NCBI RefSeq assembly: GCF_040564635.1
Contig: NZ_CP159837.1
Location: forward strand, 3,707,001 to 3,771,000
DNA from: Planktothricoides raciborskii GIHE-MW2
GTDB lineage: Bacteria; Cyanobacteriota; Cyanobacteriia; Cyanobacteriales; Laspinemataceae
DNA length: 64,000 nt
Direction: 5' to 3'
This document shows, piece by piece, positions 37,407 to 46,092 of this stretch (the first letter of the stretch is position 1; every line of letters starts with the position of its first letter). Position numbers and translations under genes: made by a program. The notes under the pieces were generated by a model. It saw nothing but the letters and a program-made list of their open reading frames with translations, did no database searches and was not told the DNA's origin.

Positions 37407-37842
37407 ATCATTAAAAGAACAATTTTACAATCACAATTTACAAAAATCCCGTTTTCAGAAATTACGATTATGGCGTAAAAGAATGTAATAATTCTCTAAG
37501 GAATGCTCTAATTGGGCATCTCAAGCTGTTGAGGGTTGACAGTTGACCGTTGATAGTTAACAGTTAACAGTTGACCGTTGACCCCCGTCTGCACGGAGGC
37601 TGACCGTTCATCGTTCACCCCTGTCCTTAGTCCTTAGTCCTTAGTCCTTAGTTGTTAAGTCTAATGACAAGTGACAAGTAACCCTTGACAGTGAACAGTG
37701 AACAGTTAACAGTTAACAGTTAACAGTTAACCAGGAACGGTGAACCAGCAACGGTGAACCAGGAACGGTGAACCGTCAAACTCCCGATTGGGATTGCTCT
37801 ATTAAAAAATAAAACTGTACCATACACCTAGCTGTTTAGCTC
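37407..37842. other. Divergent spacer with short tandem repeats upstream of petC
   Basis: It contains runs of GTTAACA/GTTGACC-type heptamers (37540-37600, 37680-37725), five TTAGTCC units (about 37625-37650) and three GGTGAACCAG(G/C)AAC units (37730-37770). The petC promoter must lie here, probably near TAAAAAATAAAACT at 37803. No gene. Confidence 0.7.
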
Positions 37843-38382
37843 ATGGCTCAAGCTTCTGGATCTCCCGATGTCCCCAGCATGGGGCGTCGTCAATTTATGA
37901 ATTTTCTGACCTTTGGTGCCGTTACGGGAACCGCGTTAGGCGCACTTTATCCGGTCGTTCAATATTTTATTCCTCCCTCTAGTGGGGGTGGTGGATCGGG
38001 TGTCACTGCTAAAGATGCCCTGGGTAATGATGTGAAAGCCACCCAGTTCTTGGCTAGTCATAATTCAGGCGATCGCACCTTAGTCCAAGGTCTTAAAGGC
38101 GACCCCACCTACTTAGTAGTAACTGAAGACAAAAGTCTAGCAGATTACGGAATCAACGCCGTTTGTACTCACCTGGGTTGCGTGGTGCCTTGGAACGCTG
38201 GTGAAAATAAATTTATGTGCCCGTGTCATGGTTCTCAGTACAATGCCGAAGGCAAAGTTGTGCGTGGCCCTGCACCGTTGTCTCTAGCCCTGACTCACGT
38301 CAACGTGCAAGACGACACCGTGTTTATCAGTCAATGGACTGAAACCGACTTCCGCACCGGGGAAGAACCCTACTGGGCGTAA
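37843..38382 (+). CDS. petC: Cytochrome b6f complex Rieske iron-sulfur protein
   Basis: A 179-residue Rieske protein of the thylakoid cytochrome b6f complex, which passes electrons from plastoquinol to cytochrome f. An N-terminal twin-Arg-like MGRRQFMNF precedes the membrane anchor ([21 protein letters not shown]), then a Gly-rich hinge (SSGGGGSG). The [2Fe-2S] ligands are C108 and H110 in CTHLGC and C126/C128/H129 in CPCHGS. Length is normal. petA follows 80 bp downstream in the usual petCA operon. Confidence 0.98.
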   Translation: MAQASGSPDVPSMGRRQFMNFLTFGAVTGTALGALYPVVQYFIPPSSGGGGSGVTAKDALGNDVKATQFLASHNSGDRTLVQGLKGDPTYLVVTEDKSLADYGINAVCTHLGCVVPWNAGENKFMCPCHGSQYNAEGKVVRGPAPLSLALTHVNVQDDTVFISQWTETDFRTGEEPYWA

Positions 38383-38495
38383 AAATTTTAAATTTTAGCC
38401 TTTAGATTTTCAATGTAATTGCCCATTGAAGTAATCTAAATTTCCCCCGTTATTTCCCACGTTTGACCTTTGGAGCAGAGAACCTCTCATCGAAG

Positions 38496-39485
38496 ATGAA
38501 AACATATTCCTTATCGGAGATACTACGGCTTAGTCAAAAGGCGATCGCCAAAGGACTGGTTTTAGCCGTCACCACCCTTAGCTTATTCATTGCCAGCGAC
38601 CTGGTAATTCCCCAGTCAGCCGCTGCCTATCCTTTCTGGGCGCAGCAAACCGCTCCCGAAACTCCTCGGGAAGCCACCGGACGCATTGTTTGCGCCAACT
38701 GCCACCTCGGTGCCAAACCCACTGAAGTGGAAGTGCCTCAGTCTGTGTTACCGGACACGGTGTTTGAAGCCGTCGTGAAAATTCCTTACGACACTCAAGC
38801 CCAACAAGTCTTAGGTGATGGCAGCAAAGGTGGCTTAAACGTTGGTGCCGTCTTAATGTTGCCCGAAGGCTTTAAGATTGCTCCAGAAGACAGAATTCCT
38901 GAAGAAATGAAGGAAAAAGTCGAAGGACTTTACTTCCAGCCTTACAGTGCTGACCAAGAAAACGTTGTGATCATCGGCCCATTACCCGGTGAACAATATC
39001 AAGAGATTGTATTTCCGGTCTTATCTCCCAATCCCGAAACCGATAAATCGATTAAATACGGTAAATATTCGATTCACGCTGGGGGCAACCGGGGTCGGGG
39101 ACAAGTTTATCCAACCGGGGATAAAACCAACAATACTATCTATAATGCCAGCGCTGCCGGAACCATTAGCCAAATTGCTCAGGCTGCCTCTGGTGGTTAT
39201 GAAGTGACCATTCAATCCACTGACGGCGCGTCCGTTGTTGATGTGATTCCTGCCGGCCCAGAATTGATCGTTGCCGAAGGCGATCAAGTCACCGCTGGTC
39301 AAGCTTTGACCAACAATCCCAATGTGGGTGGTTTTGGTCAGCGCGATACAGAAATCGTGTTGCAAAGTGCGGCGCGGATTCAAGGATTATTAGCTTTCTT
39401 TGGCATCGTCATCTTGTCTCAAATTCTTCTGGTTCTGAAGAAGAAACAAGTCGAAAAAGTTCAAGCAGCCGAAATGAACTTTTAA
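38496..39485 (+). CDS. petA: Apocytochrome f
   Basis: Cytochrome f of the b6f complex, which receives electrons from the Rieske protein and reduces plastocyanin or cytochrome c6. The preprotein has a signal peptide ending AAA, so the mature protein begins [11 protein letters not shown], the Tyr amine being an axial haem ligand. The CANCH haem motif is at 66-70 (numbered from ATG 38496). A C-terminal membrane helix ([14 protein letters not shown]) precedes [16 protein letters not shown] longer frame from TTG at 38463 exists, but ATG 38496 gives a normal signal peptide. Confidence 0.98.
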   Translation: MKTYSLSEILRLSQKAIAKGLVLAVTTLSLFIASDLVIPQSAAAYPFWAQQTAPETPREATGRIVCANCHLGAKPTEVEVPQSVLPDTVFEAVVKIPYDTQAQQVLGDGSKGGLNVGAVLMLPEGFKIAPEDRIPEEMKEKVEGLYFQPYSADQENVVIIGPLPGEQYQEIVFPVLSPNPETDKSIKYGKYSIHAGGNRGRGQVYPTGDKTNNTIYNASAAGTISQIAQAASGGYEVTIQSTDGASVVDVIPAGPELIVAEGDQVTAGQALTNNPNVGGFGQRDTEIVLQSAARIQGLLAFFGIVILSQILLVLKKKQVEKVQAAEMNF

Positions 39486-39513
39486 GCCTAAAGTAGCTTT
39501 AATCAGTTAACTC

Positions 39514-39543
39514 AAAAAAGGGGGCAATTTGCTCCCTTTTTTT
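39514..39543 (+). terminator. Rho-independent terminator of petCA
   Basis: AAAAAAGGGGGC and GCTCCCTTTTTTT pair around AATTT, giving a strong stem with a T-run, 29 bp after petA. Confidence 0.88.
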
Positions 39544-39574
39544 ATACAAATTTCAAAAATTACTGCTATATTTA

Positions 39575-39637
39575 TTTCAATTATGCTTGATCCAATGCTG
39601 AGATGGGGCGCAAGCATTGGATCAAGCACAATTGAAA
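39575..39637. repeat. Long inverted repeat
   Basis: The arm TTGATCCAATGCT is repeated in inverse as AGCATTGGATCAA, and outer arms TTTCAATT/AATTGAAA extend it with a single mismatch. It could form a stem of about 24 bp, like a remnant of a transposable element. Confidence 0.75.
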
Positions 39638-39661
39638 CAACTATATAAAGTACAAAAAAAC

Positions 39662-39692
39662 CTGTCATTCCCGCGAATGCGGGAATCCAGAA
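39662..39692. repeat. Short dispersed-type repeat
   Basis: Contains TCATTCCCGCGAATGCGGGA, a palindromic repeat type widespread in many bacteria; single copy in this window. Confidence 0.5.
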
Positions 39693-39791
39693 AACCTCTG
39701 TACTTCATCCAAATAATAAGCGCTATATTGCATTTTTACTTGGAAACGGAGTAAGCTTAATGATTGACAATCTGAAAATAAAAATAACATC

Positions 39792-40637
39792 GTGAAAGTT
39801 GAAGAAAAAGTAGTTGAAGTGGGTTCCCTGAAGTGGTTTTATCGGGAAATTAATCCCCAAAACCCCAGCGATCGCCCCCCGGTATTGTTGTTACATGGAC
39901 TAGCTGCCCAAAGTTATAGTTGGACAGTGATTATGCGGAATTTGGCAGAAAAAGGATTTCGGGCGATCGCTCCTGATTGGATTGGCTTTGGTCAATCAGC
40001 TAAACCGGAAAAACAGGACTTTCCCTACACTCCTGAAGCCTTTATCAGCGCCCTGGATAGCTTTATCAACACCCTAGAAATCGCTAATTTTTCTTTAGGC
40101 ATCCAAGGCTTTTTAGGCAGCGTTGGCCTCCAATATGCCCTAAGAAATACCGAAAAAATTGAGCGATTAATCATTCTCAATGCTCCCGTTTCTTCAGAAT
40201 CAAAATTACCTTGGAAAATCAAACAATTTGGTTTACCATTCATCGGTGACATGATTACCCAAGACCCTCTTTCCATCGATCGCACCTTGGAAGCGGGCTG
40301 CGGATATCCTATTTCTGACGAAGACTTAAAAATCTATCGGGCACCATTACTCCAAAGTTCCGCCGCAGGCAGATCACTGTTAAATACTGTGCGGAAACTT
40401 GACCTCAAAAATGCCATGACTGAAATTGAATCTGGGGCAAAAGCATGGCAAAAACCTACCTTAATTATTTGGGGGACAGAAGACCCTTGGTTGCCCGTAC
40501 TCGATGGGGAAAAACTGGTTAAATCTCTACCCAATGGTCAGTTAGTCAAACTGGAAAAAGCGGGACATTATCCTCAAGAACATTGGTCATCAGAAATCAG
40601 CGATATTATATTGCCCTTTTTGCGTCGTCAAGAATAG
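39792..40637 (+). CDS. Alpha/beta-fold hydrolase
   Basis: A 281-residue alpha/beta-hydrolase. The oxyanion segment LLHGLAAQSYSW, the acid in IWGTEDPWLP and the His in KAGHYPQEHW are present. The expected nucleophile elbow is IQGFLGSVGL, where Phe takes the place of Ser in G-x-S-x-G, so ordinary serine hydrolysis is doubtful unless the later Ser serves. I recall cyanobacterial relatives with the same QGFLGS elbow, so this seems a family trait. The GTG start is the first in frame after the repeats. No gene context clue. Confidence 0.85.
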   Translation: MKVEEKVVEVGSLKWFYREINPQNPSDRPPVLLLHGLAAQSYSWTVIMRNLAEKGFRAIAPDWIGFGQSAKPEKQDFPYTPEAFISALDSFINTLEIANFSLGIQGFLGSVGLQYALRNTEKIERLIILNAPVSSESKLPWKIKQFGLPFIGDMITQDPLSIDRTLEAGCGYPISDEDLKIYRAPLLQSSAAGRSLLNTVRKLDLKNAMTEIESGAKAWQKPTLIIWGTEDPWLPVLDGEKLVKSLPNGQLVKLEKAGHYPQEHWSSEISDIILPFLRRQE

Positions 40638-40711
40638 GCTTCTTGCAAAACAATTAAGAAACAAAGAAACCGGGTAACTCTCAAAGAAACCCGGTTTCTG
40701 GACTGCTATTC

Positions 40712-42616
40712 TTAAGAACGAGAACGACTCAAAGCAGCGCGAATATCACCCGCTTGCAACTCCTGTAATGGTACTTGGCGCGGATCGACTCGATGGTGAA
40801 CATTACCACATACGGGACATTCCTCGCGACTCTTTGCTGTTAACCAAACGCTCTGATAAGCGTATTGTCCCGGTGTTTCGCCAAATATAGCTGGATAAAA
40901 CCAGTAATTTGGCATCATTGAAAGGGTGAGATAATTAAACCCTGCTTCAATTGCTGGATTTAAGAATCCTTTTAGCTTAACTTGTGTATTTTCCGGCAAC
41001 AATAACGACAGCGCCATTTTTACCGCAACACTGGTGACATGGTGGATATCTGCTGACAGGGCCACTTCACCCATTACCCGACCATTGCTACCATAATCCC
41101 CATCTGCACTTACCCGTCCTAAATCCATTTCAGCTTGATGACGATTAGCCGTAGCGCAAAGATAACAGGGTGTTTTTTCCGGTAAAGTAAAAATTACTTC
41201 TCCACCTTCTGCACCGTTATATAACCCAACAAACAAAGTAGGTTTGCCGTGAAAATAGGCAAAACGGTTGAGAATCCGCTGTGCTGCTGGGTCATCCGTT
41301 GTTGCTATTACCAAGTCGGCTTGTTGCACCAAAGCATCAAAATCTGCCACTTGATAATCTAATAAACTCTTGGATTGTAGCGTCAATTCCACCAAGGGGT
41401 TAATATGCAATAGTCGCCGTCCTAAAGCTTCTACCTTGGGATGTCCCACATCGGTGAGATCGTAAGTCGTGCGGCAAAGATTTACCGTTTCTACTATTTC
41501 CGGGTCAATTAAAGTTACTGCACCTACACCACTGCGAATCAGTTGTTCCGCTAAGTAGGAACCCACAGAACCCGTCCCAGCAATTAACACCCGTTTCGTG
41601 CTAATCTGTTGACTCAAAATTCCCGTACTGCGAGCAAATAATCCTTGTTGCACCTCAGTCGCGGCGGTTTTTGGGTTTTCTCCCGAATAACAGCCAGTCC
41701 ATCCAGCTAAACGAGCAATTTCGCTGTCTGCGGTGAGGGCGGACTTTCCCAAAGGGCGGTAAACTTTTCGGTAAGAACCAGAACTTTGAATAATGCTTTT
41801 GACTGCGGTTAATAAACGTTCTTCTGCGGGTGTTTCTAGGGACCAGGGGAGTTGAATTTGCTCGGTGTTTCCCTCTGCTGGTGTTGCTAACAACAATGGT
41901 GGTGTGATGGGATAATTATTGCTGAATAAAAACAGCAGTTCCAAACGGTTCAGGGTGACGCAACCAGCCGGAATAGTGCGTCCTTCCATCTCGGTGGTAA
42001 AGATTTCTGGCGGTTTAGTGCTGCCAAAGGTGCGACTAATTAATTCTAAATCACGTTGCATGGGTATAGATGGGGGTTGAGAAGATTGTGTAGTTAGATT
42101 CTGGTTAGGTTTAATTCGCCCTAACTCTCGTTGGGAAATTTTCTCCACTGGCAGAGTTTCCACCCTTACCCCACCGCGATCGCGGTAAGCTGCGTAGCAG
42201 GAAATTTTGCCTGGACTGAGGGAAAGTTCGTGGTTGCGTAATTGACCCCAAGGCCGCTGTGTGGTGACAATGGGAGCAACAAAGTAGGGAATATGAGGGT
42301 TGATACTAAGTCCTTCCAGCATTGCTTCTTCATCAGGTCCTGAAGGGCGATCGTAACCGCCGGGGTGAGAGTGGATAACGCCTTTAAACTCGATTCCCAG
42401 TTCTATTTCTAGTCGCTGTACTCGTTCGGTGAGTTGGCGAGAAGGGAGATAACTGGCGCCACTGGTTTGCGCTTGTTGGTCTAAGATAAAGTGGGTGATG
42501 ATGGGTTGACCGATGGGCCCTAACAATGCACCACCGCGTTCGGGGGAATAAGCTGCGATCTCGCGCTCAATTTGACGCAAAACATCCTCAGAGATTTGCA
42601 ACGAAATTTGCGACAT
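40712..42616 (-). CDS. JAB (JAMM) protease-E1 ubiquitin-activating-like fusion
   Basis: A 634-residue fusion. The N-terminal JAB domain has a perfect JAMM motif: E26 in SPERGGALLG, H82-x-H84, then S92 and D95 (IHSHPGGYDRPSGPD). A middle region (about 210-300) with NNYPITPPLLL resembles an E2/RWD fold without an obvious Cys. The C-terminal half is an E1/ThiF/MoeB adenylating domain: GTGSVGSYLAEQLIRSGVG, TLIDPEIVETVNLCR, and zinc Cys pairs CYLC and CPVCG. Together these could activate, and JAB could process, a ubiquitin-like modifier. An E2-like gene lies 122 bp upstream. The start at 42616 has AAGAGG 7 nt before it; a longer frame runs into repeat DNA. Confidence 0.88.
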   Translation of the reverse strand: MSQISLQISEDVLRQIEREIAAYSPERGGALLGPIGQPIITHFILDQQAQTSGASYLPSRQLTERVQRLEIELGIEFKGVIHSHPGGYDRPSGPDEEAMLEGLSINPHIPYFVAPIVTTQRPWGQLRNHELSLSPGKISCYAAYRDRGGVRVETLPVEKISQRELGRIKPNQNLTTQSSQPPSIPMQRDLELISRTFGSTKPPEIFTTEMEGRTIPAGCVTLNRLELLFLFSNNYPITPPLLLATPAEGNTEQIQLPWSLETPAEERLLTAVKSIIQSSGSYRKVYRPLGKSALTADSEIARLAGWTGCYSGENPKTAATEVQQGLFARSTGILSQQISTKRVLIAGTGSVGSYLAEQLIRSGVGAVTLIDPEIVETVNLCRTTYDLTDVGHPKVEALGRRLLHINPLVELTLQSKSLLDYQVADFDALVQQADLVIATTDDPAAQRILNRFAYFHGKPTLFVGLYNGAEGGEVIFTLPEKTPCYLCATANRHQAEMDLGRVSADGDYGSNGRVMGEVALSADIHHVTSVAVKMALSLLLPENTQVKLKGFLNPAIEAGFNYLTLSMMPNYWFYPAIFGETPGQYAYQSVWLTAKSREECPVCGNVHHRVDPRQVPLQELQAGDIRAALSRSRS

Positions 42617-42738
42617 AGTTGACCTCTTGCTATTAGTTATATTGGGGTATATTGGGGGAAATATTGGTGTAATAAGTTTGGGAAGAAACCGGGTTTTTCC
42701 AGAACAAAACCCGGATTTTTCAGCCAAGAATGTAGAAA

Positions 42739-43266
42739 CTAGAAAGGAAATTGTCCGGTGCGGACATAGAAGCTAAAACCTGTTGCCCAGAGTACGGATT
42801 TAGCGTAAGCTTTCTCTAGGGTAGGGTAGCCATGTTCTTCGTTGAGACAGATGCAACCGTTGGAAAATAGATGTCCTTCGCTGGGACTGTAACGCCCTGC
42901 AACTTCTGGGAAGAGGACCATTACTTGATAGAGGCTACCGTCGTTGAAGATGAACATGGTGTAGGTGTCGCCTACTTCGCTGGTAATTTCGTAAACCCAG
43001 CCGGTGACACCGCTGATCTGCATTTCTTGGGCGTTGGCGGGGAGTTTGTGTGCCACAACTTGCCGATCTTGCATTAAAGTGGCGGCGAAGAGTTTTTGCG
43101 GCACTCGGGAGAGGTTGCGTTGTTGACCGGGTTGGGGTTGAGTGAGGATGTTGCCGCCGTTGTCTACGAAAACGGCGCGGTTTGGTGAGCTAGGATCGTC
43201 GATACCGCTTTGACGGTTAGTCATAACGCGGTTGCGGACTTCGTTAAGATCGACTTGTTGTGCCAT
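42739..43266 (-). CDS. Ubiquitin-conjugating (E2)-like protein
   Basis: A 175-residue protein of the prokaryotic E2-like class. The segment GHLFSNGCICLNEEHGYPTL corresponds to the eukaryotic G-x-I-C-L active site, with Cys 140 the likely thioester cysteine (Cys 138 also available) and H132 in the HPN-like position. Preceding strands (YTMFIFNDGSLYQVMVLFPE) fit the E2 fold. The N-terminal 50 residues look extended. It precedes the JAB-E1 fusion on the same strand, forming an E2-E1-JAB set as in bacterial ubiquitin-like systems (Bil, type II CBASS Cap2/Cap3 and others), but no CD-NTase or ubiquitin-like gene is adjacent. Confidence 0.78.
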   Translation of the reverse strand: MAQQVDLNEVRNRVMTNRQSGIDDPSSPNRAVFVDNGGNILTQPQPGQQRNLSRVPQKLFAATLMQDRQVVAHKLPANAQEMQISGVTGWVYEITSEVGDTYTMFIFNDGSLYQVMVLFPEVAGRYSPSEGHLFSNGCICLNEEHGYPTLEKAYAKSVLWATGFSFYVRTGQFPF

Positions 43267-43536
43267 ATTTACCTCTATTAGCTTTTGAGTGCTTCTACTA
43301 TTCAGTCGTTAGACGGTTTGAGTTTTATGCAGAAGTCGCGGGGGAATCTTGGGTGGTGTTCCCTTGCTTGTGTCTGCTTATTGGTTTATCGGTGGGGAGG
43401 AGGATATTTATGCAAGTGGGGGAAATTTTCGACAAAAAAGGGGCGCAAGCATTGCGCCCCTAAAGTTTGTGACTGATATTTGCGTCCTTCCTGGCTCCAG
43501 CCTGGGAACGAGACCTCGTAACTGTAGCAATAATTT

Positions 43537-43869
43537 TTACATTTGGGCTTTTCTGGTAGCTCTGAATTGCCTAAGTTTTTCGGATACAGGTGGAGGGTTT
43601 AGGCGCTGTTGTTCTCTCATTCTGTGACCATGTTCTATCCAATTTTTTAGGTAATTGCTGATAGTTTCTTTGTTATGTAGGTAATAAAGAATCGTGGCAT
43701 AAACTTGTTCTAAGGTTAGGGAGGGGTAGGTTTGGGCAATTTCTTCTGGAGTTAGAGCGCGATCGATGTATTCATAAAGGATAGTTTCGATGCCGATTCG
43801 TGTTCCTTTCAGTCGAATATCATCGGGGGTGATAAAGTTAAAATAATCTGTTAGTTGTGCTGTTGACAT
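43537..43869 (-). CDS. DUF433 family protein
   Basis: A 110-residue DUF433 protein (LKGTRIGIETILYEYIDRAL, TPEEIAQTYPSLTLEQVYA), a winged-helix-like family often acting as antitoxin to DUF5615 PIN-like toxins. No DUF5615 gene follows here; a DUF433-like gene with a DUF5615 partner is at 58387-59254. It follows the CHAT gene by only 3 bp on the same strand. Confidence 0.85.
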   Translation of the reverse strand: MSTAQLTDYFNFITPDDIRLKGTRIGIETILYEYIDRALTPEEIAQTYPSLTLEQVYATILYYLHNKETISNYLKNWIEHGHRMREQQRLNPPPVSEKLRQFRATRKAQM

Positions 43870-43872
43870 GGG

Positions 43873-45024
43873 TTATATTCTCATTCTTATTAGGGTTCCT
43901 AACAAAGTAGACAAGATAACTTCCAGAGCATACCTTAAATTACTCTCCTGTAACTTTGGCCAAATTAGTGGTAATTCCGCTAAATTTTGACAAATTACTG
44001 GCAACCAACTGGCACAGGGAAACAGGCTTTCCCAACCTTGCAATCTTTCCCGCGCTTCCTTAACCGCTAAATAAAATGACTGACCCTCCGAAAAAGAACA
44101 CAGAAAATATTTTAAAAATTCCTGTGCTACTTTGTCAGGAACAGGTTCTCGCATGACAATCATTTGAGGTAGATTCAAATCAGCTAAATCCTGAGCTAAA
44201 CCCAAACCATCACAGGAGTTAAAAATCGCTAATTGTAAACCTTTTTCAATGGCTTTTTTTAACGCATACCTTAAGTCAGGAATAGTTAAACTCTCAGTCT
44301 TATTAATATAAATAACTCCTGTCTCTCCTTCCGTGCGGCTATGTCCGGCAAAAAAGAGAATATCCCAAGACTGTTCCCATAGTCTCTCGTTAAGTGCTTG
44401 TCGGTTTGGTTTAACTAAAAACTCAACTTTAGCACCGGGAAGAGAATTTAATATTTTTCGATCTTCTTCAACATTAATCCCCTCATCATCGCCCAAAATC
44501 GCCAAAATATTCACTTTATTTTTAGCAACTTTGGCTGAGGTCACTTGTTTAAACTTGGGCGCAATGACACTAATTTCGGCTTTAGGGTAACTTTCTAATA
44601 GATCCCAAAGATGCCAGGGAAGTTGGCGTAGCTGAATATTTGAAGTTTGGATAATTAACCGCACTTCATCATCATATTTTAAATATCCTCGTAACTCTTC
44701 CCTAATATGACTAAATTGCTGCGATTTTAGCCAAAGATTAAAATTATGCTTGAAATCATCAGATTTTTCCTTAACATCAAGGATAGAAAAGTTAGTCGTT
44801 TGTGCTGCTTTTTTTGCCTCTAATTTTCTAATTTTTACCCCAATAAAGCCATAATAAGTCACTTTCCAATTGATGTGAGACTCAACCACTTTTGAATTTG
44901 GCGGCAAAGATCCGGTTTCCTGAATAGTCGCAGGTTTCCCTTCATCCCCCATCTGTAATGTCACCGGAAAACCTGTTTTGTCCAAGTCTCCCTCGGCAAA
45001 AGTCAGCAGCACTAACTTCTCCAT
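43873..45024 (-). CDS. CHAT-domain protein, probably truncated
   Basis: A 383-residue caspase-like CHAT protein. His 228 (FFAGHSRTEG) and Cys 271 (IFNSCDGLGLA) form the expected dyad. An N-terminal domain (1-160) ends in LRQLPWHLWDLLE. The C-terminus begins a membrane helix (LEVILSTLLGTLI) and stops after MRI. In the cyanobacterial CHAT-CHASE2 proteins I know, this helix leads into a periplasmic CHASE2 sensor, so the C-terminal half may have been lost. DUF1822 and sigma-like genes, frequent companions of CHAT-CHASE2, lie upstream on the same strand. Confidence 0.85.
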   Translation of the reverse strand: MEKLVLLTFAEGDLDKTGFPVTLQMGDEGKPATIQETGSLPPNSKVVESHINWKVTYYGFIGVKIRKLEAKKAAQTTNFSILDVKEKSDDFKHNFNLWLKSQQFSHIREELRGYLKYDDEVRLIIQTSNIQLRQLPWHLWDLLESYPKAEISVIAPKFKQVTSAKVAKNKVNILAILGDDEGINVEEDRKILNSLPGAKVEFLVKPNRQALNERLWEQSWDILFFAGHSRTEGETGVIYINKTESLTIPDLRYALKKAIEKGLQLAIFNSCDGLGLAQDLADLNLPQMIVMREPVPDKVAQEFLKYFLCSFSEGQSFYLAVKEARERLQGWESLFPCASWLPVICQNLAELPLIWPKLQESNLRYALEVILSTLLGTLIRMRI

Positions 45025-45137
45025 CGCTTTCTCCTGGTTAGATTAGATGACGAAATTTTCCACAATACTAGCATCGGTGACTATTATATCCCCAATTTTT
45101 CCGTGAATCAGCACCGCCAAAGTGAGATAACGGGGAA

Positions 45138-45500
45138 TTATTCATCGCGATCGCACTCGGCTAAGATACTTAAAATATCATTAGCATTAATATCTTCTCT
45201 GTCTGATTTAGAGTAAATTGTCAGCAGAAGTATGCTAGTTTCTGATTCAACTTGATAGATAAGTCGATAACCGGCGCTTTTCCCTTTTTGGATATCGCTA
45301 TTTTTAACTCTCACCTTGAGGATGACATAATTTTCACCCATCCCGGCAAGGCGATCGCCTATAAAATTCCCACCTTGTAATTGCTCAATAATGGACTGAG
45401 TATCTAACCGAATCTTGCGATATTTTTTGGATAATTCCCGTAAATTACGTTTATACTCAGGTGTTAAATCAATCTGGACAAAAGGCGTGTTATTCGACAT
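45138..45500 (-). CDS. RelE/ParE-like toxin
   Basis: A 120-residue RelE-superfamily protein: EYKRNLRELSKKYRKIRLDT, then AGYRLIYQVESETSILLLTIYSKSDRED, the typical fold end. Members cleave mRNA on ribosomes or inhibit gyrase. It overlaps the 3' end of the antitoxin gene by 11 bp. Confidence 0.87.
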   Translation of the reverse strand: MSNNTPFVQIDLTPEYKRNLRELSKKYRKIRLDTQSIIEQLQGGNFIGDRLAGMGENYVILKVRVKNSDIQKGKSAGYRLIYQVESETSILLLTIYSKSDREDINANDILSILAECDRDE

Positions 45501-45744
45501 CTATTCCCTCCCACATTTCGGAAAGGGGGATGCGTTGTCCAGATTTAGCTTGTTTTAATGCTCGTCGGAGACTGGCTTTTACTTCTGCAATGGGAGTATC
45601 ATCAGGATCGGTTTCAACTTCCTCATTTACTTCGGGATAAAGCACAATAACTCGCACTCGACTAGGGGGTAAATTTTTAATGGGGTAGTCGAGGGATAAT
45701 TGACCTTTTGCATCCAGGGTTCCTGTCACTTCAATGGCTTTCAT
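45490..45744 (-). CDS. Antitoxin of RelE-like toxin
   Basis: An 84-residue protein: a short AbrB-like or beta-rich N-terminus (MKAIEVTGTLDAKGQLSLDY) followed by an acidic linker and a helix (EVKASLRRALKQAKSG) that should wrap the toxin. The start at 45744 has GAGG about 8 nt upstream, better than the first ATG in frame (45777). The family is common in cyanobacteria with this toxin type. Confidence 0.82.
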   Translation of the reverse strand: MKAIEVTGTLDAKGQLSLDYPIKNLPPSRVRVIVLYPEVNEEVETDPDDTPIAEVKASLRRALKQAKSGQRIPLSEMWEGIDVE

Positions 45745-45781
45745 TTGGTTATCCTCAAGTTTGCATCTATGAGACATTTTA

Positions 45782-46053
45782 CAAAATTCTTAAAAGCCCC
45801 CCTTTTTAAGCTAATCTTGTAGGGGTTTTTGGTGGGAAAAATCCTTATTTTATGTAGGGGCGCAATGCTTGCGCCCTACCCCCCTTCGGCTGCTAGGGCG
45901 CAAGCATTGCGCCCCTACAAAACCCCTCTTCGGCTGCTAGGGCGCAAGCATTGCGCCCCTACACGAAATAACGATTTGAAGAACGATTTTTGAAGACAGC
46001 ATTTCACAACCCCTACAAGATTAGCTTTTTAAGGGGGACTTTTAAGAATTTTG
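45782..46053. mobile_element. MITE-like element with 46-bp terminal inverted repeats
   Basis: The left arm (45782-45826, beginning CAAAATTCTTAAAAG) is nearly perfectly inverted at 46008-46053 (ending CTTTTAAGAATTTTG). The 272-bp element carries no gene; inside are three copies of a GGGCGCAAGCATTGCGCCC-type palindrome. It lies between the antitoxin and DUF1822 genes. Confidence 0.82.
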
Positions 46054-46092
46054 CCAGATATCTATTATATTAGATTAGCCTAAGAATTGAAA

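Noticed and set aside
43260-43476. Small plus-strand ORFs near the E2 gene considered as a ubiquitin-like modifier
   Set aside because: No beta-grasp pattern or terminal Gly motif; they run antisense to the E2 promoter side and across a repeat.
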